A program made the translations under genes and the position numbers. Source: Candidatus Methylopumilus universalis (GTDB taxonomy: Bacteria; Pseudomonadota; Gammaproteobacteria; Burkholderiales; Methylophilaceae). Taken from it: 64,000 nucleotides of DNA. Numbering within the stretch: the stretch's first letter is position 1; each line of letters opens with the position of its first letter. The DNA lies in the NCBI RefSeq assembly GCF_006364435.1, contig NZ_CP040977.1, forward strand, positions 992,001 to 1,056,000, written 5' to 3'. This document shows, piece after piece, positions 1 to 9,306 of this stretch. Under the pieces are notes generated by a model. The model searched no databases. It was not told where the DNA came from and saw only the letters and a program-made list of their open reading frames with translations.

Positions 1-1
1 T

Positions 2-517
2 TTGCTTGCTAAAGATCTTCTCAAATATTATGCAGGTGATGACTTTGAAATTAGAGATATGCTGCGCCCTACTGTTTTTATTCCTGAATCTAAAAGGCTG
101 AATGTCCTGCTTAAAGAGTTTAGAGGAAGTAGAAATCACATTGCTATCGTCGTAGATGAATACGGCGGTGTTTCTGGTATGGTCACGATCGAAGATGTAT
201 TAGAGCAAATCGTTGGTGAGATTGAAGATGAATTTGATTTTGATGAAACCGAAGACAATATTATTCAAGATAAAAATGGCCACTATAGAGTAAAAGCATC
301 GACAGAAATTGAAGATTTTAATGATTACTTTAATGTTAGCTTTAGTAATGAAGAATTTTCAACCATTGGTGGCTTAATTATTCATGCATTTGGCCACCTC
401 CCAAAACGAGATGAAAAAATTACTTTCGAGGGATTTAAGATCACAATTCTCAGGGCTGATAGCCGCAAACTCTATTCCGTACTCCTTGAAATTGACACCC
501 CCTCTAATAGCGTGTAA
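2..517 (+). CDS. corC: CorC/HlyC-type CBS-domain protein, 3' part (5' end outside window)
   Basis: This is the C-terminal 171 residues of a CBS-domain protein of the CorC (YbeX) family, which usually has about 280-290 residues. The reading frame is open at the window edge, so the true start lies upstream. The visible part holds the second CBS motif (residues about 20-75, including IVVDEYGGVSGMVTIEDVLE) and the CorC_HlyC transporter-associated domain (about 85-165, ending FSTIGGLIIHAFGHLP...). The family is linked to magnesium/cobalt efflux. Its position upstream of lnt is the usual ybeX-lnt arrangement, although a small gene separates them here. A full-length membrane-anchored relative lies at 47488-48765. 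Confidence 0.9.
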   Translation: MLAKDLLKYYAGDDFEIRDMLRPTVFIPESKRLNVLLKEFRGSRNHIAIVVDEYGGVSGMVTIEDVLEQIVGEIEDEFDFDETEDNIIQDKNGHYRVKASTEIEDFNDYFNVSFSNEEFSTIGGLIIHAFGHLPKRDEKITFEGFKITILRADSRKLYSVLLEIDTPSNSV

Positions 518-568
518 TTTTTTGAACTAATCGACATATTATTCTTCAAATTGTTTTAGGAATCTTTC

Positions 569-943
569 ATGAAAAAACTACTTTTAGCCATTTTTTTAAT
601 CGCATCACCATATTTACATGCGGCAGAAACGAACTCTGATAGAAGCGCTCTTCCGGTAGATGAAAAATCCTTTATTGAAGCTATTAGTCGTTTTAATAAG
701 GATGAAATTCTTAAGGTTCTTGGTGAGCCTGCTTTCAAGGAAGACATTAAAATGAAATCTTCTGAGCAAATTGTGGGATCTATCTGGCAATATCACAATA
801 TCAATACTGCAGAAGATGGGAGCTATTACCCAACAACAGAATTAGATTTTCTAGACGAGTTCGTTGAGACGGTTGTTTTCCAAAATGACACTGATAAGAC
901 CTCGAAAAGTCCTTCTCAAACTTATAAAATTCAAAAGCCTTAA
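569..943 (+). CDS. small secreted protein, unknown function
   Basis: A 124-residue protein with a clear N-terminal signal peptide (MKKLLLAIFLIASPYLHA, probable cleavage after AHA-like LHA at about residue 18). The mature part is hydrophilic. It contains a segment (KDEILKVLGEPAFKED) that resembles the helix-turn of BamE/SmpA-fold proteins, but that is only an impression. An AGGAA-like Shine-Dalgarno sequence precedes the ATG. It lies between corC and lnt on the same strand and is closed by a strong hairpin terminator that overlaps its stop codon, so corC and this gene may form one transcription unit. I do not recognise the family. Confidence 0.7.
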   Translation: MKKLLLAIFLIASPYLHAAETNSDRSALPVDEKSFIEAISRFNKDEILKVLGEPAFKEDIKMKSSEQIVGSIWQYHNINTAEDGSYYPTTELDFLDEFVETVVFQNDTDKTSKSPSQTYKIQKP

Positions 944-962
944 TTACTTTAAGGCTTTATTC
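934..962 (+). terminator. intrinsic terminator overlapping a stop codon
   Basis: A perfect 10-bp inverted repeat (AAAGCCTTAA, loop TTACT, TTAAGGCTTT) followed by an A/T tract. Its left arm includes the last codons and stop of the upstream 124-residue gene. It should separate corC and that gene from lnt. Confidence 0.75.
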
Positions 963-1003
963 TTGATAATTCAGTACAATTGCCTTAAACGGCATTTTGT
1001 ATA

Positions 1004-2503
1004 TTGAATAAACATTACCCACTCTTTTATTTAGCTATTTCTTTTTTGCTCGGAGCACTCTCGGTTCTGAGCTTTGCTCCTTTTAACTATCATTTCATTT
1101 CGCTTCTTTCTTTAAGTGGTCTTTTTTACATCTGGCATAGGCTAAATAATGCTAGGCAAGGATTTCTCTCAGGCCTCTTTTTTGGTCTAGGTTTATTTGG
1201 CTTTGGTATTTCATGGATTTATATCAGTCTCAATACATATGGTGGCATGCCCTCTTGGTTATCTTGTTTGAGTACTTTTTTATTCTGTCTCTTCTGTGCT
1301 TTTTTTACTGGTCTTATTGGATGGTTTTCTTTACATAAAAAATCGAGCTTTTTTTTAATCCCATTTATTTGGACGTTCTTTGAATGGATTAAAGGCTGGG
1401 TTTTCACTGGCTTTCCATGGCTTACAATGGGTTATTCACAAGTTCCTTCAAGTCCTCTTGTGGGATTTCTCCCTATTATTGGTATTTATGGGCTGACTCT
1501 GATACTCACTTCTCTAGCGCTCATTCTTAGCCTCGTATTGCTGAATAAAGATAAACGCTCAAAGCTTTTAAGGGTTGGTTTAGTGGCTGCTGTATTAGTG
1601 TCAGGGCAGCTTTTAAAAAATATAGAATGGACCGAGCCTTCAGGCAAACCTATCTCTATCTCGCTTGTTCAAGGCAATATTGCTCAGGATATTAAATGGC
1701 AAAAAGAAACCGTTACACAAACGCTACAAACTTATCAAAAGCTTATTCAAAAAACAAAAGGTCAAATTATTCTTCTGCCAGAAACTGCTTTGCCGCTTCT
1801 TGCAGAATATATTCCTGAAACATTTAAAAAATCTGTTTTACTTCATGCCTCAAAAGTACAAGGCCACGTTCTGATAGGTGCGATTGAACGTCAAGATGCA
1901 AAATACTTTAATGTGGTATTAAATTTAGACGGTGATTCGTCTCAAGTTTATCGAAAATCACATTTAGTGCCGTTTGGCGAATTCATACCGTTAAAATTTA
2001 TCTTTCAGTATATTTATTCGCATTATCTCAACATGCCTATGAATGACTTGTCGAGAGGCAGTAATCGTCAAGAGCCCATGGCAATTAAAAATCAGAAAAT
2101 TGCTTTTAATATTTGTTATGAGGATGTTTTTGGTGAAGAAATTATTCAAGCACTTCCTTCTGCAACAATTTTAGCTAATGTCAGCAACGATGCATGGTAT
2201 GGAAGATCTATTGCTGCTTATCAACACTTACAATTTTCTCAAGCAAGAGCCATCGAAACAGGAAGAATGCTAATTCGCGCGACAAATACAGGTGCTACTG
2301 CGATTATTGATGAGCACGGTATTGTCAAAGAAATATTACCCGCATTTACTGAAGGCATCCTCGAAGGTGATGTGCAAGGATTTAAAAATACAACGCCTTA
2401 TGTTTTTTTTGGTAATTGGCCAGTTATTACTTTATGTTTCATTGCGCTTCTTGGTTGGATCATGAGACATTCAAAACTTTTATGGATATTGAAAAAGAAG
2501 TAG
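1004..2503 (+). CDS. lnt: apolipoprotein N-acyltransferase
   Basis: Inner-membrane enzyme that adds the third acyl chain to the N-terminal cysteine of lipoproteins, the last step of lipoprotein maturation. The 499-residue length is normal. An N-terminal block of hydrophobic segments (residues about 8-200) is followed by a nitrilase-fold domain with the catalytic triad visible as E260 (ILLPETALPL), K318 (YRKSHLVPFGEF) and C371 (FNICYEDVFG), and a last membrane segment near residues 470-490. The start is a TTG codon; no ATG fits the N-terminus. Likely substrates in this window include MlaA, BamC, the SCO protein and the 43-residue lipoprotein. Confidence 0.95.
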   Translation: MNKHYPLFYLAISFLLGALSVLSFAPFNYHFISLLSLSGLFYIWHRLNNARQGFLSGLFFGLGLFGFGISWIYISLNTYGGMPSWLSCLSTFLFCLFCAFFTGLIGWFSLHKKSSFFLIPFIWTFFEWIKGWVFTGFPWLTMGYSQVPSSPLVGFLPIIGIYGLTLILTSLALILSLVLLNKDKRSKLLRVGLVAAVLVSGQLLKNIEWTEPSGKPISISLVQGNIAQDIKWQKETVTQTLQTYQKLIQKTKGQIILLPETALPLLAEYIPETFKKSVLLHASKVQGHVLIGAIERQDAKYFNVVLNLDGDSSQVYRKSHLVPFGEFIPLKFIFQYIYSHYLNMPMNDLSRGSNRQEPMAIKNQKIAFNICYEDVFGEEIIQALPSATILANVSNDAWYGRSIAAYQHLQFSQARAIETGRMLIRATNTGATAIIDEHGIVKEILPAFTEGILEGDVQGFKNTTPYVFFGNWPVITLCFIALLGWIMRHSKLLWILKKK

Positions 2504-2530
2504 AATGCTTGAATTAGAGATCAATTCATT

Positions 2531-3460
2531 ATGCAATTAACCTTTCAAGACATTATTCTCAAACTTCAACATTATTGGGCTAGCCAAGGATGTGCCATCC
2601 TTCAGCCCTATGATATGGAAGTGGGTGCAGGTACTTCACATACTGCAACTTTTTTAAGGTCACTTGGGCCAGAACCATGGAAGGCAACCTATGTTCAGCC
2701 AAGTCGCCGTCCAAAAGATGGGCGCTATGGTAAAAATCCAAATAGACTTCAGCATTATTATCAATTACAAGTTGTTCTTAAGCCTTCCCCATTAAACATT
2801 CTTGAGCTTTATCTGGGTTCGCTCAAAGCACTCGGCTTTAATCTGAAAGAAAATGATATTCGCTTTGTAGAAGATGACTGGGAAAATCCAACGCTTGGGG
2901 CTTGGGGTTTAGGCTGGGAAGTTTGGCTCAATGGAATGGAAATTACTCAATTCACTTACTTCCAGCAAGTCGGAGGCATTGATTGTAAACCCATCACAGG
3001 AGAAATCACTTACGGACTAGAAAGGCTCGCTATGTATATCCAAGGGGTCGACAATGTTTACGATCTCACATGGACTGATAATTTAAAATATGGTGATGTA
3101 TATCTTCAAAATGAAATTGAACAAAGTGCATATAACTTTGAACATAGTGACGCTGATTTTTTATTTCAAGCGTTTACTGCCCATGAAAAACAAGCCAACC
3201 ATCTTATAAGCGAGCACTTAGCGCTTCCAGCCTACGAGCAAGTATTAAAAGCAGCACACTCTTTTAATCTACTAGATGCAAGGGGCTCTATTAGCATTAC
3301 CGAAAGAGCAGAATATATTGGTCGTATAAGAAATTTAGCCCGTAACGTTGCGAGTAGCTATCTATTAAGTCGCGCAAATTTAGGCTTTCCTTTAGCTGAT
3401 AAAGGCCACGCGAAAGAAATTATTGATCAACTCAATGCAAAAAAGACGGTTAAATCGTGA
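2531..3460 (+). CDS. glyQ: glycyl-tRNA synthetase alpha subunit
   Basis: Alpha chain of the bacterial alpha2-beta2 glycyl-tRNA synthetase. It carries the class II catalytic core that activates glycine. The 309-residue length is typical, and family sequences are easy to see: [16 protein letters not shown] at the N-terminus, [19 protein letters not shown], and [14 protein letters not shown]. It overlaps glyS by four bases, so the two chains are probably translationally coupled. It follows lnt by 27 bases. Confidence 0.97.
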   Translation: MQLTFQDIILKLQHYWASQGCAILQPYDMEVGAGTSHTATFLRSLGPEPWKATYVQPSRRPKDGRYGKNPNRLQHYYQLQVVLKPSPLNILELYLGSLKALGFNLKENDIRFVEDDWENPTLGAWGLGWEVWLNGMEITQFTYFQQVGGIDCKPITGEITYGLERLAMYIQGVDNVYDLTWTDNLKYGDVYLQNEIEQSAYNFEHSDADFLFQAFTAHEKQANHLISEHLALPAYEQVLKAAHSFNLLDARGSISITERAEYIGRIRNLARNVASSYLLSRANLGFPLADKGHAKEIIDQLNAKKTVKS

Positions 3461-5556
3461 AGTTAGATAATTTACTTATTGAGCTTTTAACTGAGGAACT
3501 TCCTCCAAAATCACAAAAGCAGCTTGGTATTTCGTTCGCAAAAAATATCAAAGAATTTCTTGCAAAACATCATCTCGCAAATGAGATATCTGAAGATTCA
3601 ATCTTTTCAACACCAAGAAGAATCGGCTTATATTTAAAAAATGTTAAAGATGAAGCAGACAATCAGAATGTATCAATTAAACTCATGCCTGCTTCAGTTG
3701 GATTTGATGGCTCAGAAAAACCAACTGAAGCTTTATTAAAAAAATTACATGCGATTGGTTTAAATGAAAAAGACGTGAGTGGCATTGTTAAAAAAAATGA
3801 AAACAATGCTGAAATTCTATACATCAATAAAAATGAAGAAGGTGCAAAGCTAAAAGATATTATTGCTGAATGCATTTCATCAAGCCTTGCACGTTTACCT
3901 ATAAAAAAGATGATGTCTTATCAGCTCTCAGATGGATGGACGACTGTTAACTTTGTGCGGCCAGCTCATGGATTAGTCATTCTTCATGGGGCTAATGTCA
4001 TCAATGCAAATGTTCTAGGCATTACTTCAAATAGAACAACATTGGGCCATCGGTTCGAGTCTAAAAAAGAAATAATTGAGATTCAACATGCTGACCAATA
4101 CGAAGAGCAAATGAAAATCGAGGGCGCTGTGATTGTGTCCTTTGAAGAGAGAAAAGCGTTAATTAAAAACACTTTAAATGAAAGGGCAGCCAGTCTTTCA
4201 AATCAACTTACCCCCATTGAAGACGAAGATCTTCTTGATGAAGTTACAGCGCTCGTTGAATACCCAAATGTTCTAGCGGGTAAATTCGAATCTAAATTTC
4301 TTGACGTTCCTCAAGAATGTCTTATTTTGAGCATGAAGGCTAATCAGAAATACTTTCCTTTGATTGATAAAAATAAGAAACTATCTAATCAATTTTTAAT
4401 TGTTTCAAACATATCACCAAAAAATTCAGACCTCATTATTCAGGGCAATGAAAAAGTGATCAGACCAAGATTATCTGACGCAGAATTTTTTTATGCACAA
4501 GATAAGAAAAAACCACTTAAAGACTATCTCTCACAGCTATCACATATTGTGTACCACAATAAACTTGGCTCACAATCTGAGAGATCTGAGAGAGTTAAAA
4601 CTATTGCATCTCTCATTGTAAAAAATTTAAACCAATCTAAATTGCTCGATGCTGTAATGCTTGCGTCTGATTTATCTAAAGCGGATTTATCTTCAAACAT
4701 GGTAGGTGAATTTCCCGAACTTCAAGGCATCATGGGAAGATATTACGCCTTAAATGAAAAAATTTCAGATGAGGTAGCATTTGCTATTGAAGATCATTAC
4801 AAGCCAAGATTTTCTGGTGATTCCCTTCCAAGAAGCACTGTTGGAGATATCGTTGCGATTGCTGACAAAATTGAAACTTTAATAGGTTTATTCAGTATTG
4901 GTGAAAAGCCGACTGGCGACAAGGATCCTTTTGCGCTTAGGCGTCAAGTGATTGGAATCATTCGTATTCTTACTGAAAAAAATATTGGCCTAAATTTAAA
5001 TACAGTTATTTCTGAGTCTATTCAGGCAACTAAATTAGTAGAATCAAAAGATCTTAATTCTTTTATTTATGATCGTCTGTCCAATTTCTTCAAAGACCAA
5101 GGTTATGCTGCTCTCGATATCGAAGCCGTGCTTGCGATTGAATCAGGCTTAATCAATGAAATACCCCCAAGATTAAATGCAATTAAAGAGTTTTTATTAC
5201 TCTCAGAATCTGAAGACCTAGCATCAGCCAACAAAAGAGTTGGCAATATTCTTAAAAAAGCTGACGTTAAATCAACCTTAAAAGTTGATCAGTCTTTACT
5301 TAAGGACGACGCCGAAATTAATTTATATAAAACATTAGATTTAGTAGATGCTGAGTCTAGAAAAGAATATGCCGCAAAAAATTATTCGGGTTCATTAAAG
5401 TTACTTTGTAAACTTAAAAATCCGATTGATCAGTTTTTTAAAGATGTTATGGTAAATGCTGAAGATGAATCACTCAAAATGAATCGACTTGCCCTTCTCG
5501 AAAAACTTTATTCGGCGATGAATTTAGTTGCTGACTTATCGAAACTCTCTTCTTAA
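3457..5556 (+). CDS. glyS: glycyl-tRNA synthetase beta subunit
   Basis: Beta chain (699 residues) of the alpha2-beta2 glycyl-tRNA synthetase; it recognises tRNA-Gly. The N-terminal [14 protein letters not shown], the central [19 protein letters not shown] and the C-terminal anticodon-binding helical region are characteristic. The GTG start overlaps the end of glyQ by four bases. The downstream gmhB starts three bases after the stop, so glyQ-glyS-gmhB-plsC-like-YgjP look like one operon. Confidence 0.97.
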   Translation: MKLDNLLIELLTEELPPKSQKQLGISFAKNIKEFLAKHHLANEISEDSIFSTPRRIGLYLKNVKDEADNQNVSIKLMPASVGFDGSEKPTEALLKKLHAIGLNEKDVSGIVKKNENNAEILYINKNEEGAKLKDIIAECISSSLARLPIKKMMSYQLSDGWTTVNFVRPAHGLVILHGANVINANVLGITSNRTTLGHRFESKKEIIEIQHADQYEEQMKIEGAVIVSFEERKALIKNTLNERAASLSNQLTPIEDEDLLDEVTALVEYPNVLAGKFESKFLDVPQECLILSMKANQKYFPLIDKNKKLSNQFLIVSNISPKNSDLIIQGNEKVIRPRLSDAEFFYAQDKKKPLKDYLSQLSHIVYHNKLGSQSERSERVKTIASLIVKNLNQSKLLDAVMLASDLSKADLSSNMVGEFPELQGIMGRYYALNEKISDEVAFAIEDHYKPRFSGDSLPRSTVGDIVAIADKIETLIGLFSIGEKPTGDKDPFALRRQVIGIIRILTEKNIGLNLNTVISESIQATKLVESKDLNSFIYDRLSNFFKDQGYAALDIEAVLAIESGLINEIPPRLNAIKEFLLLSESEDLASANKRVGNILKKADVKSTLKVDQSLLKDDAEINLYKTLDLVDAESRKEYAAKNYSGSLKLLCKLKNPIDQFFKDVMVNAEDESLKMNRLALLEKLYSAMNLVADLSKLSS

Positions 5557-5559
5557 ATT

Positions 5560-6102
5560 ATGAAATTAGTCATTCTAGATAGAGATGGCGTAATCAATGA
5601 AGATAGCGTAAATTTTATTAAAACGCCTAATGAATGGATCCCCATCCAAGACAGTCTAGAGTCAATTGCACTTTTAAATCAGTCTGGCTTCAAAATCGCA
5701 ATAGCTACCAATCAATCAGGCATTAGCCGGGGTCTTTTTGATGTATCAACACTTAATCTCATTCATGAAAAAATGTTTAAATTACTCTCCCAACAAGGTG
5801 GACATATCGACGCTATTTTCTTTTGTCCCCACAGAGCAGAAGAAAATTGTGAATGCCGCAAACCAAAACCAGGTATGTTAAAGGAGATTGCCCATCGTTT
5901 TTCGATCAATTTAAAAAATGTTCCAGCCATAGGAGATTCCTTAAGAGATCTTCAAGCTTTTGATGCAGCAGGGGCTCAGCCTATACTCGTTAAGACAGGC
6001 AAAGGAGAAGAGACGCTCGCCAAAGGTGGGCTACCTAAAAATACTTGGGTTTGTGAAAATCTCGCAGAAGCGGCACAAAAAATTATTACGGAGTACGCTT
6101 AA
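5560..6102 (+). CDS. gmhB: D-glycero-beta-D-manno-heptose 1,7-bisphosphate 7-phosphatase
   Basis: HAD-superfamily phosphatase that removes the 7-phosphate in ADP-heptose synthesis for the LPS inner core. The catalytic DxD is D7/D9 in MKLVILDRDGVINED. The HAD motif II region has ATNQSGISRG, and a zinc-binding loop CPHRAEENCECRKPKPG is present, as expected for GmhB. The final HAD motif is IGDSLRDLQAF. The 180-residue length fits. Its place after glyS and before an acyltransferase gene is a common betaproteobacterial order. Confidence 0.93.
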   Translation: MKLVILDRDGVINEDSVNFIKTPNEWIPIQDSLESIALLNQSGFKIAIATNQSGISRGLFDVSTLNLIHEKMFKLLSQQGGHIDAIFFCPHRAEENCECRKPKPGMLKEIAHRFSINLKNVPAIGDSLRDLQAFDAAGAQPILVKTGKGEETLAKGGLPKNTWVCENLAEAAQKIITEYA

Positions 6103-6112
6103 CTTAAAAATA

Positions 6113-6820
6113 ATGCTTTATTTAAGATCTATTATTTTTTTAATTGGTATGTGGATTTTTACTATTCCATTTACTTTGGCATCCCTTCTTACATTTCCGT
6201 TTCCAGCCATTACAAGGTATAAATTTATTTCAATTTGGGCAAAAACAATGCTATATTGGCTTCGAATTTCCTGTAATCTAAATTTTGTTGTCAAAGGGGA
6301 GCAAAACATAGGTTCAACTGCATCGATTGTACTTTCCAAACATCAATCAGCATGGGAAACGCTTGCTTTTCAAAAAATATTTCCTCCGCAAGTTTGGGTA
6401 CTTAAAAAAGAATTATTATGGGTTCCGTTTTTCGGATGGGGCCTAGCCATGACATCTCCCATCGCCATTAATCGAAAAGCAGGACGTAAATCTCTAGAAC
6501 AAATTCTTACGCAAGGTCTCGATCGACTTAAAAAAGGTTTTTGGATTGTCATGTTTCCTGAAGGCACGCGAACCCTTCCAGGACAAAAAGGTAAATATCA
6601 CATTGGTGGCGCTTGGGTTGCTTCAAAAACAAATACGCAAGTCATTCCTGTTGCTCATAACGCAGGTTTATTTTGGCCAAAAAATTCAATTCTTAAAAAA
6701 CCAGGAACTATCCAAGTCAGCATCGGCGAAGCTATAGATGTAAACAATAAGGAACCTGATGAAATTATTAGGCTTACTGAAAATTGGATTGAAAAAGAGG
6801 TTTTACATTTAAATGATTAA
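6113..6820 (+). CDS. 1-acyl-glycerol-3-phosphate acyltransferase family protein
   Basis: PlsC-type membrane acyltransferase of 235 residues, probably acting on a lysophospholipid or glycerolipid acceptor. A membrane segment lies at about residues 5-30. The acyltransferase box is KHQSAWETL, with H77 and E82, so an HX4E instead of the usual HX4D. The substrate box FPEGTR is at 148-153. I chose ATG 6113 because it directly precedes the hydrophobic N-terminus; a longer reading frame from 5960 would run through gmhB. It overlaps the next gene by eight bases. Exact substrate is unknown; a second PlsC elsewhere in the genome is likely. Confidence 0.85.
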   Translation: MLYLRSIIFLIGMWIFTIPFTLASLLTFPFPAITRYKFISIWAKTMLYWLRISCNLNFVVKGEQNIGSTASIVLSKHQSAWETLAFQKIFPPQVWVLKKELLWVPFFGWGLAMTSPIAINRKAGRKSLEQILTQGLDRLKKGFWIVMFPEGTRTLPGQKGKYHIGGAWVASKTNTQVIPVAHNAGLFWPKNSILKKPGTIQVSIGEAIDVNNKEPDEIIRLTENWIEKEVLHLND

Positions 6821-7535
6821 TTTAAAACCTACCAATCTTGAGTTATTTTTACCTAGCGGTAAAAAAATTAAATACCTTCTAAAAAGAAGAAATCGAAGAA
6901 CTATTGGTTTGAAAGTAGATCACGACGGCCTTGTTATTCATGCGCCTATTCTTATTCCTAGATCTCGCATTGAAGAACTTATTGCGCCAAAACTTGATTG
7001 GATTCAAGAGAAGCTGTCCCTTCAACTAAACAAGAAAAAGAAAATCAATTGGAAAACAGGTGAATTAATTCACATTTTGGGCAATAAAGTTATTCTCAGT
7101 CTTAAGGCGAGCAAAACAAATTCGGTTCTGCAAGATAAAGACATACTTCATGTCGATACAAATCGTGTGAATGATCAAGTACATTCCGCTAAGCTCGTAT
7201 CCAAATGGTTAAAAGAAAAAGCATTGAAAGATTTTGTTCGAAGAGTAGAAGTATTTAGCGTTAAACTTAATGTTCATCCTTCTAGCGTTTACCTCTCAAA
7301 TGCAAAATCTAGATGGGGAAGCTGTAACTCTAAAAGAGAAATTAGACTTAATTGGAGGTTAATCCAAGCGCCCCCACATATTATCAATTATGTGATCTGT
7401 CATGAATTAGCTCACCTAAAAGAAATGAACCATTCAAATCGTTTTTGGGAAGAAGTAGAAAAAGTACTTCCTGAATATCGCTCATCAGAAAAAGAACTCA
7501 AAACGCTCTCAAGCGACTTGTATCTTATTGGCTAA
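6813..7535 (+). CDS. YgjP/SprT-like zinc metallopeptidase (DUF45)
   Basis: A 240-residue protein of the YgjP-like M48-related metallopeptidase family. The zinc motif HELAH is at 197-201 with a downstream histidine (H207, MNHSNRFW). The preceding family signature SRWGSCNSKREIRLNWRL is at about 167-184. Its physiological substrate is unknown. It overlaps the acyltransferase gene by eight bases and is convergent with the SCO gene, sharing four bases at the 3' ends. Confidence 0.88.
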   Translation: MINLKPTNLELFLPSGKKIKYLLKRRNRRTIGLKVDHDGLVIHAPILIPRSRIEELIAPKLDWIQEKLSLQLNKKKKINWKTGELIHILGNKVILSLKASKTNSVLQDKDILHVDTNRVNDQVHSAKLVSKWLKEKALKDFVRRVEVFSVKLNVHPSSVYLSNAKSRWGSCNSKREIRLNWRLIQAPPHIINYVICHELAHLKEMNHSNRFWEEVEKVLPEYRSSEKELKTLSSDLYLIG

Positions 7536-8107
7536 ATAAGCTTTGCGAGGTCGCTCGCTAAGTCTTCAGGTTTTTGTCCGTTACTTATATGAAGCTTAAT
7601 GCTCCCCTTCTTATCAATAACATACAAACCTGCACTATGATCAATCGTGTAGCCGGCTTTACTTCCGTCATTCACTTTTTTATTAAAAATCTTTAATTGA
7701 TTTGCAACTTTATCGATATCACTCTCTGTTCCAGTAAGTCCTAGGAAAGAACTATTAAAGGTTGGAATAAATTTCTTCAAAACGTCCTCGGTATCGCGCG
7801 CTGGATCTAAAGTAATAAAAATAACTTGCACGGCTGAGGCTTTATCCTTGAGGAGAACCATTGTTTTTTTAAGATCAGTCAAAGTTGTAGGGCATATATC
7901 AGGACAATGCGTAAAACCAAAGAAAAGCACTACGACTTTACCTTTAAAGTCTTCTAAAGTTCTTATGCGCCCATTAAAGTCTTTTAAACTAAAAGCCGTG
8001 TCCATACGAACAGAGCTTATATCTGTACCCACAAAAGTCTGTTGATTAGAGTTTTGACAAGAGACAAGACAAATGAGGATTAAAAATAAAAGTACAATTT
8101 TTTTCAT
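7532..8107 (-). CDS. SCO1/SenC family copper chaperone, lipoprotein
   Basis: Thioredoxin-fold protein that delivers copper to, or reduces, the CuA site of cytochrome c oxidase. It is 191 residues long. The N-terminus is a lipoprotein signal (LICLVSC, lipidated Cys17). The copper ligands are C68 and C72 in FTHCPDICPTTL and H157 in YTIDHSAGLYVID, which is the complete SCO set. The gene stands alone on the minus strand, divergent from ilvE, with no cytochrome oxidase genes in the window. Confidence 0.93.
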   Translation of the reverse strand: MKKIVLLFLILICLVSCQNSNQQTFVGTDISSVRMDTAFSLKDFNGRIRTLEDFKGKVVVLFFGFTHCPDICPTTLTDLKKTMVLLKDKASAVQVIFITLDPARDTEDVLKKFIPTFNSSFLGLTGTESDIDKVANQLKIFNKKVNDGSKAGYTIDHSAGLYVIDKKGSIKLHISNGQKPEDLASDLAKLI

Positions 8108-8207
8108 AATATGTTTCTCAATAAAAGCGATTCATTTTATCATGTTAATAAATGACAATTAAGCATCAAAGAAACCTAACGAAGATTCAACAATTTTAAG
8201 GAAAACT

Positions 8208-9140
8208 ATGGCAATCCCAAGTTCAATGGAAGACCGTGACGGACACATTTGGTTTGATAACAAAATGACGCCTTGGCGTGAGGCTAAAACTCATGTGCTT
8301 ACTCACACTCTTCACTACGGTATGGGTGTGTTTGAGGGAGTAAGGGCCTATAAAACCAATGAAGGCACTGCCATTTTTAGACTCAAAGAACATACGGATC
8401 GATTCTTTAATTCTGCGCATATTCTTGGAATGAAAATGCCTTATGACAAAAATGTCATTATGGATGCTCACAAAAAAGCCGTTAAAGAAAATAAATTAGA
8501 ATCGGCGTACATTAGGCCTATGGCATTTTATGGCGCTGAAGCCATGGGAATTTCTGCAAAAACTTTATCGACACATGTCATCGTTGCAGCATGGGAATGG
8601 GGCGCTTATATGGGCAAAGAAGCGCTTGAAAATGGCATTCGCGTAAAAACATCGTCTTTTTCAAGACATCACGTCAACATCACCATGTGTAAAGCAAAAG
8701 CAAATGGTAACTATATGAATTCAATTCTAGCGCATCAAGAAGCATGTCAAGACGGCTATGACGAAGCATTATTACTTGATGTAAATGGTTTGGTTACTGA
8801 GGGTTCAGGTGAAAATATATTTATCGTCAAACATAACAAACTGATGACGCCTGATCTTACGAGTGCATTAGAGGGTATTACCCGCGATACGATCATTCAA
8901 ATTGCAAATGATTTAAAAATACCAGTGATTGAAAAAAGAATCACACGAGATGAAGTCTATACTGCTGATGAAGCTTTCTTTACAGGAACAGCTGCGGAAG
9001 TTACGCCTATTAAAGAACTAGACAGAAGAATGATTGGCAAAGGCCATCGCGGAGAAATAACTAAAGAATTACAAAGTATTTATTTTGATGCTGTTACAGG
9101 AAAATCAAAAAAATATGCAGATTGGCTTACTCACGTTTAA
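8208..9140 (+). CDS. ilvE: branched-chain amino-acid aminotransferase
   Basis: PLP-dependent fold-type IV transaminase that performs the last step of valine, leucine and isoleucine synthesis. It is 310 residues long. Family motifs include LHYGMGVFEGVRAY near residues 35-48, the PLP lysine (probably K164 in KAKANGNYMNS) and EGSGENIFIV. The ATG follows an AAGGAAAA Shine-Dalgarno sequence. leuA, which acts in the same pathway, is at 40727-42277. A tiny zinc-ribbon gene starts three bases downstream and is probably co-transcribed. Confidence 0.95.
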   Translation: MAIPSSMEDRDGHIWFDNKMTPWREAKTHVLTHTLHYGMGVFEGVRAYKTNEGTAIFRLKEHTDRFFNSAHILGMKMPYDKNVIMDAHKKAVKENKLESAYIRPMAFYGAEAMGISAKTLSTHVIVAAWEWGAYMGKEALENGIRVKTSSFSRHHVNITMCKAKANGNYMNSILAHQEACQDGYDEALLLDVNGLVTEGSGENIFIVKHNKLMTPDLTSALEGITRDTIIQIANDLKIPVIEKRITRDEVYTADEAFFTGTAAEVTPIKELDRRMIGKGHRGEITKELQSIYFDAVTGKSKKYADWLTHV

Positions 9141-9143
9141 CAC

Positions 9144-9305
9144 ATGAATAATAAAGTGATAAGCGTAGATAAAAAAAGTCTTCCATTGTTTTGTCCTACG
9201 CAAAAAGAAAATTTATTCTCATCTCACCCAAGAGTGTTTTTAGATATCACGCAAACGGGCATGGTGTCCTGCCCCTATTGCGGTACAACTTATAAGCTAA
9301 AATAA
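9144..9305 (+). CDS. zinc-finger (zf-CHCC) microprotein
   Basis: A 53-residue protein starting three bases after the ilvE stop. Its metal ligands are visible as C17 (LPLFCP), H28 (SSHPRVFLDI) and C43/C46 (VSCPYCGTTYKL). This is the CHCC zinc-finger pattern that is related to the mitochondrial complex I subunit NDUFS6 and is common next to ilvE in betaproteobacteria. Function in bacteria is not settled. It ends one base before the convergent murI stop. The length and full set of four ligands argue that it is a real gene. Confidence 0.88.
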   Translation: MNNKVISVDKKSLPLFCPTQKENLFSSHPRVFLDITQTGMVSCPYCGTTYKLK

Positions 9306-9306
9306 A

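Noticed and set aside
5960-6112. Longer N-terminus for the PlsC-like gene
   Set aside because: This part overlaps gmhB in another frame and encodes a basic, non-conserved peptide; ATG 6113 directly begins the membrane segment.
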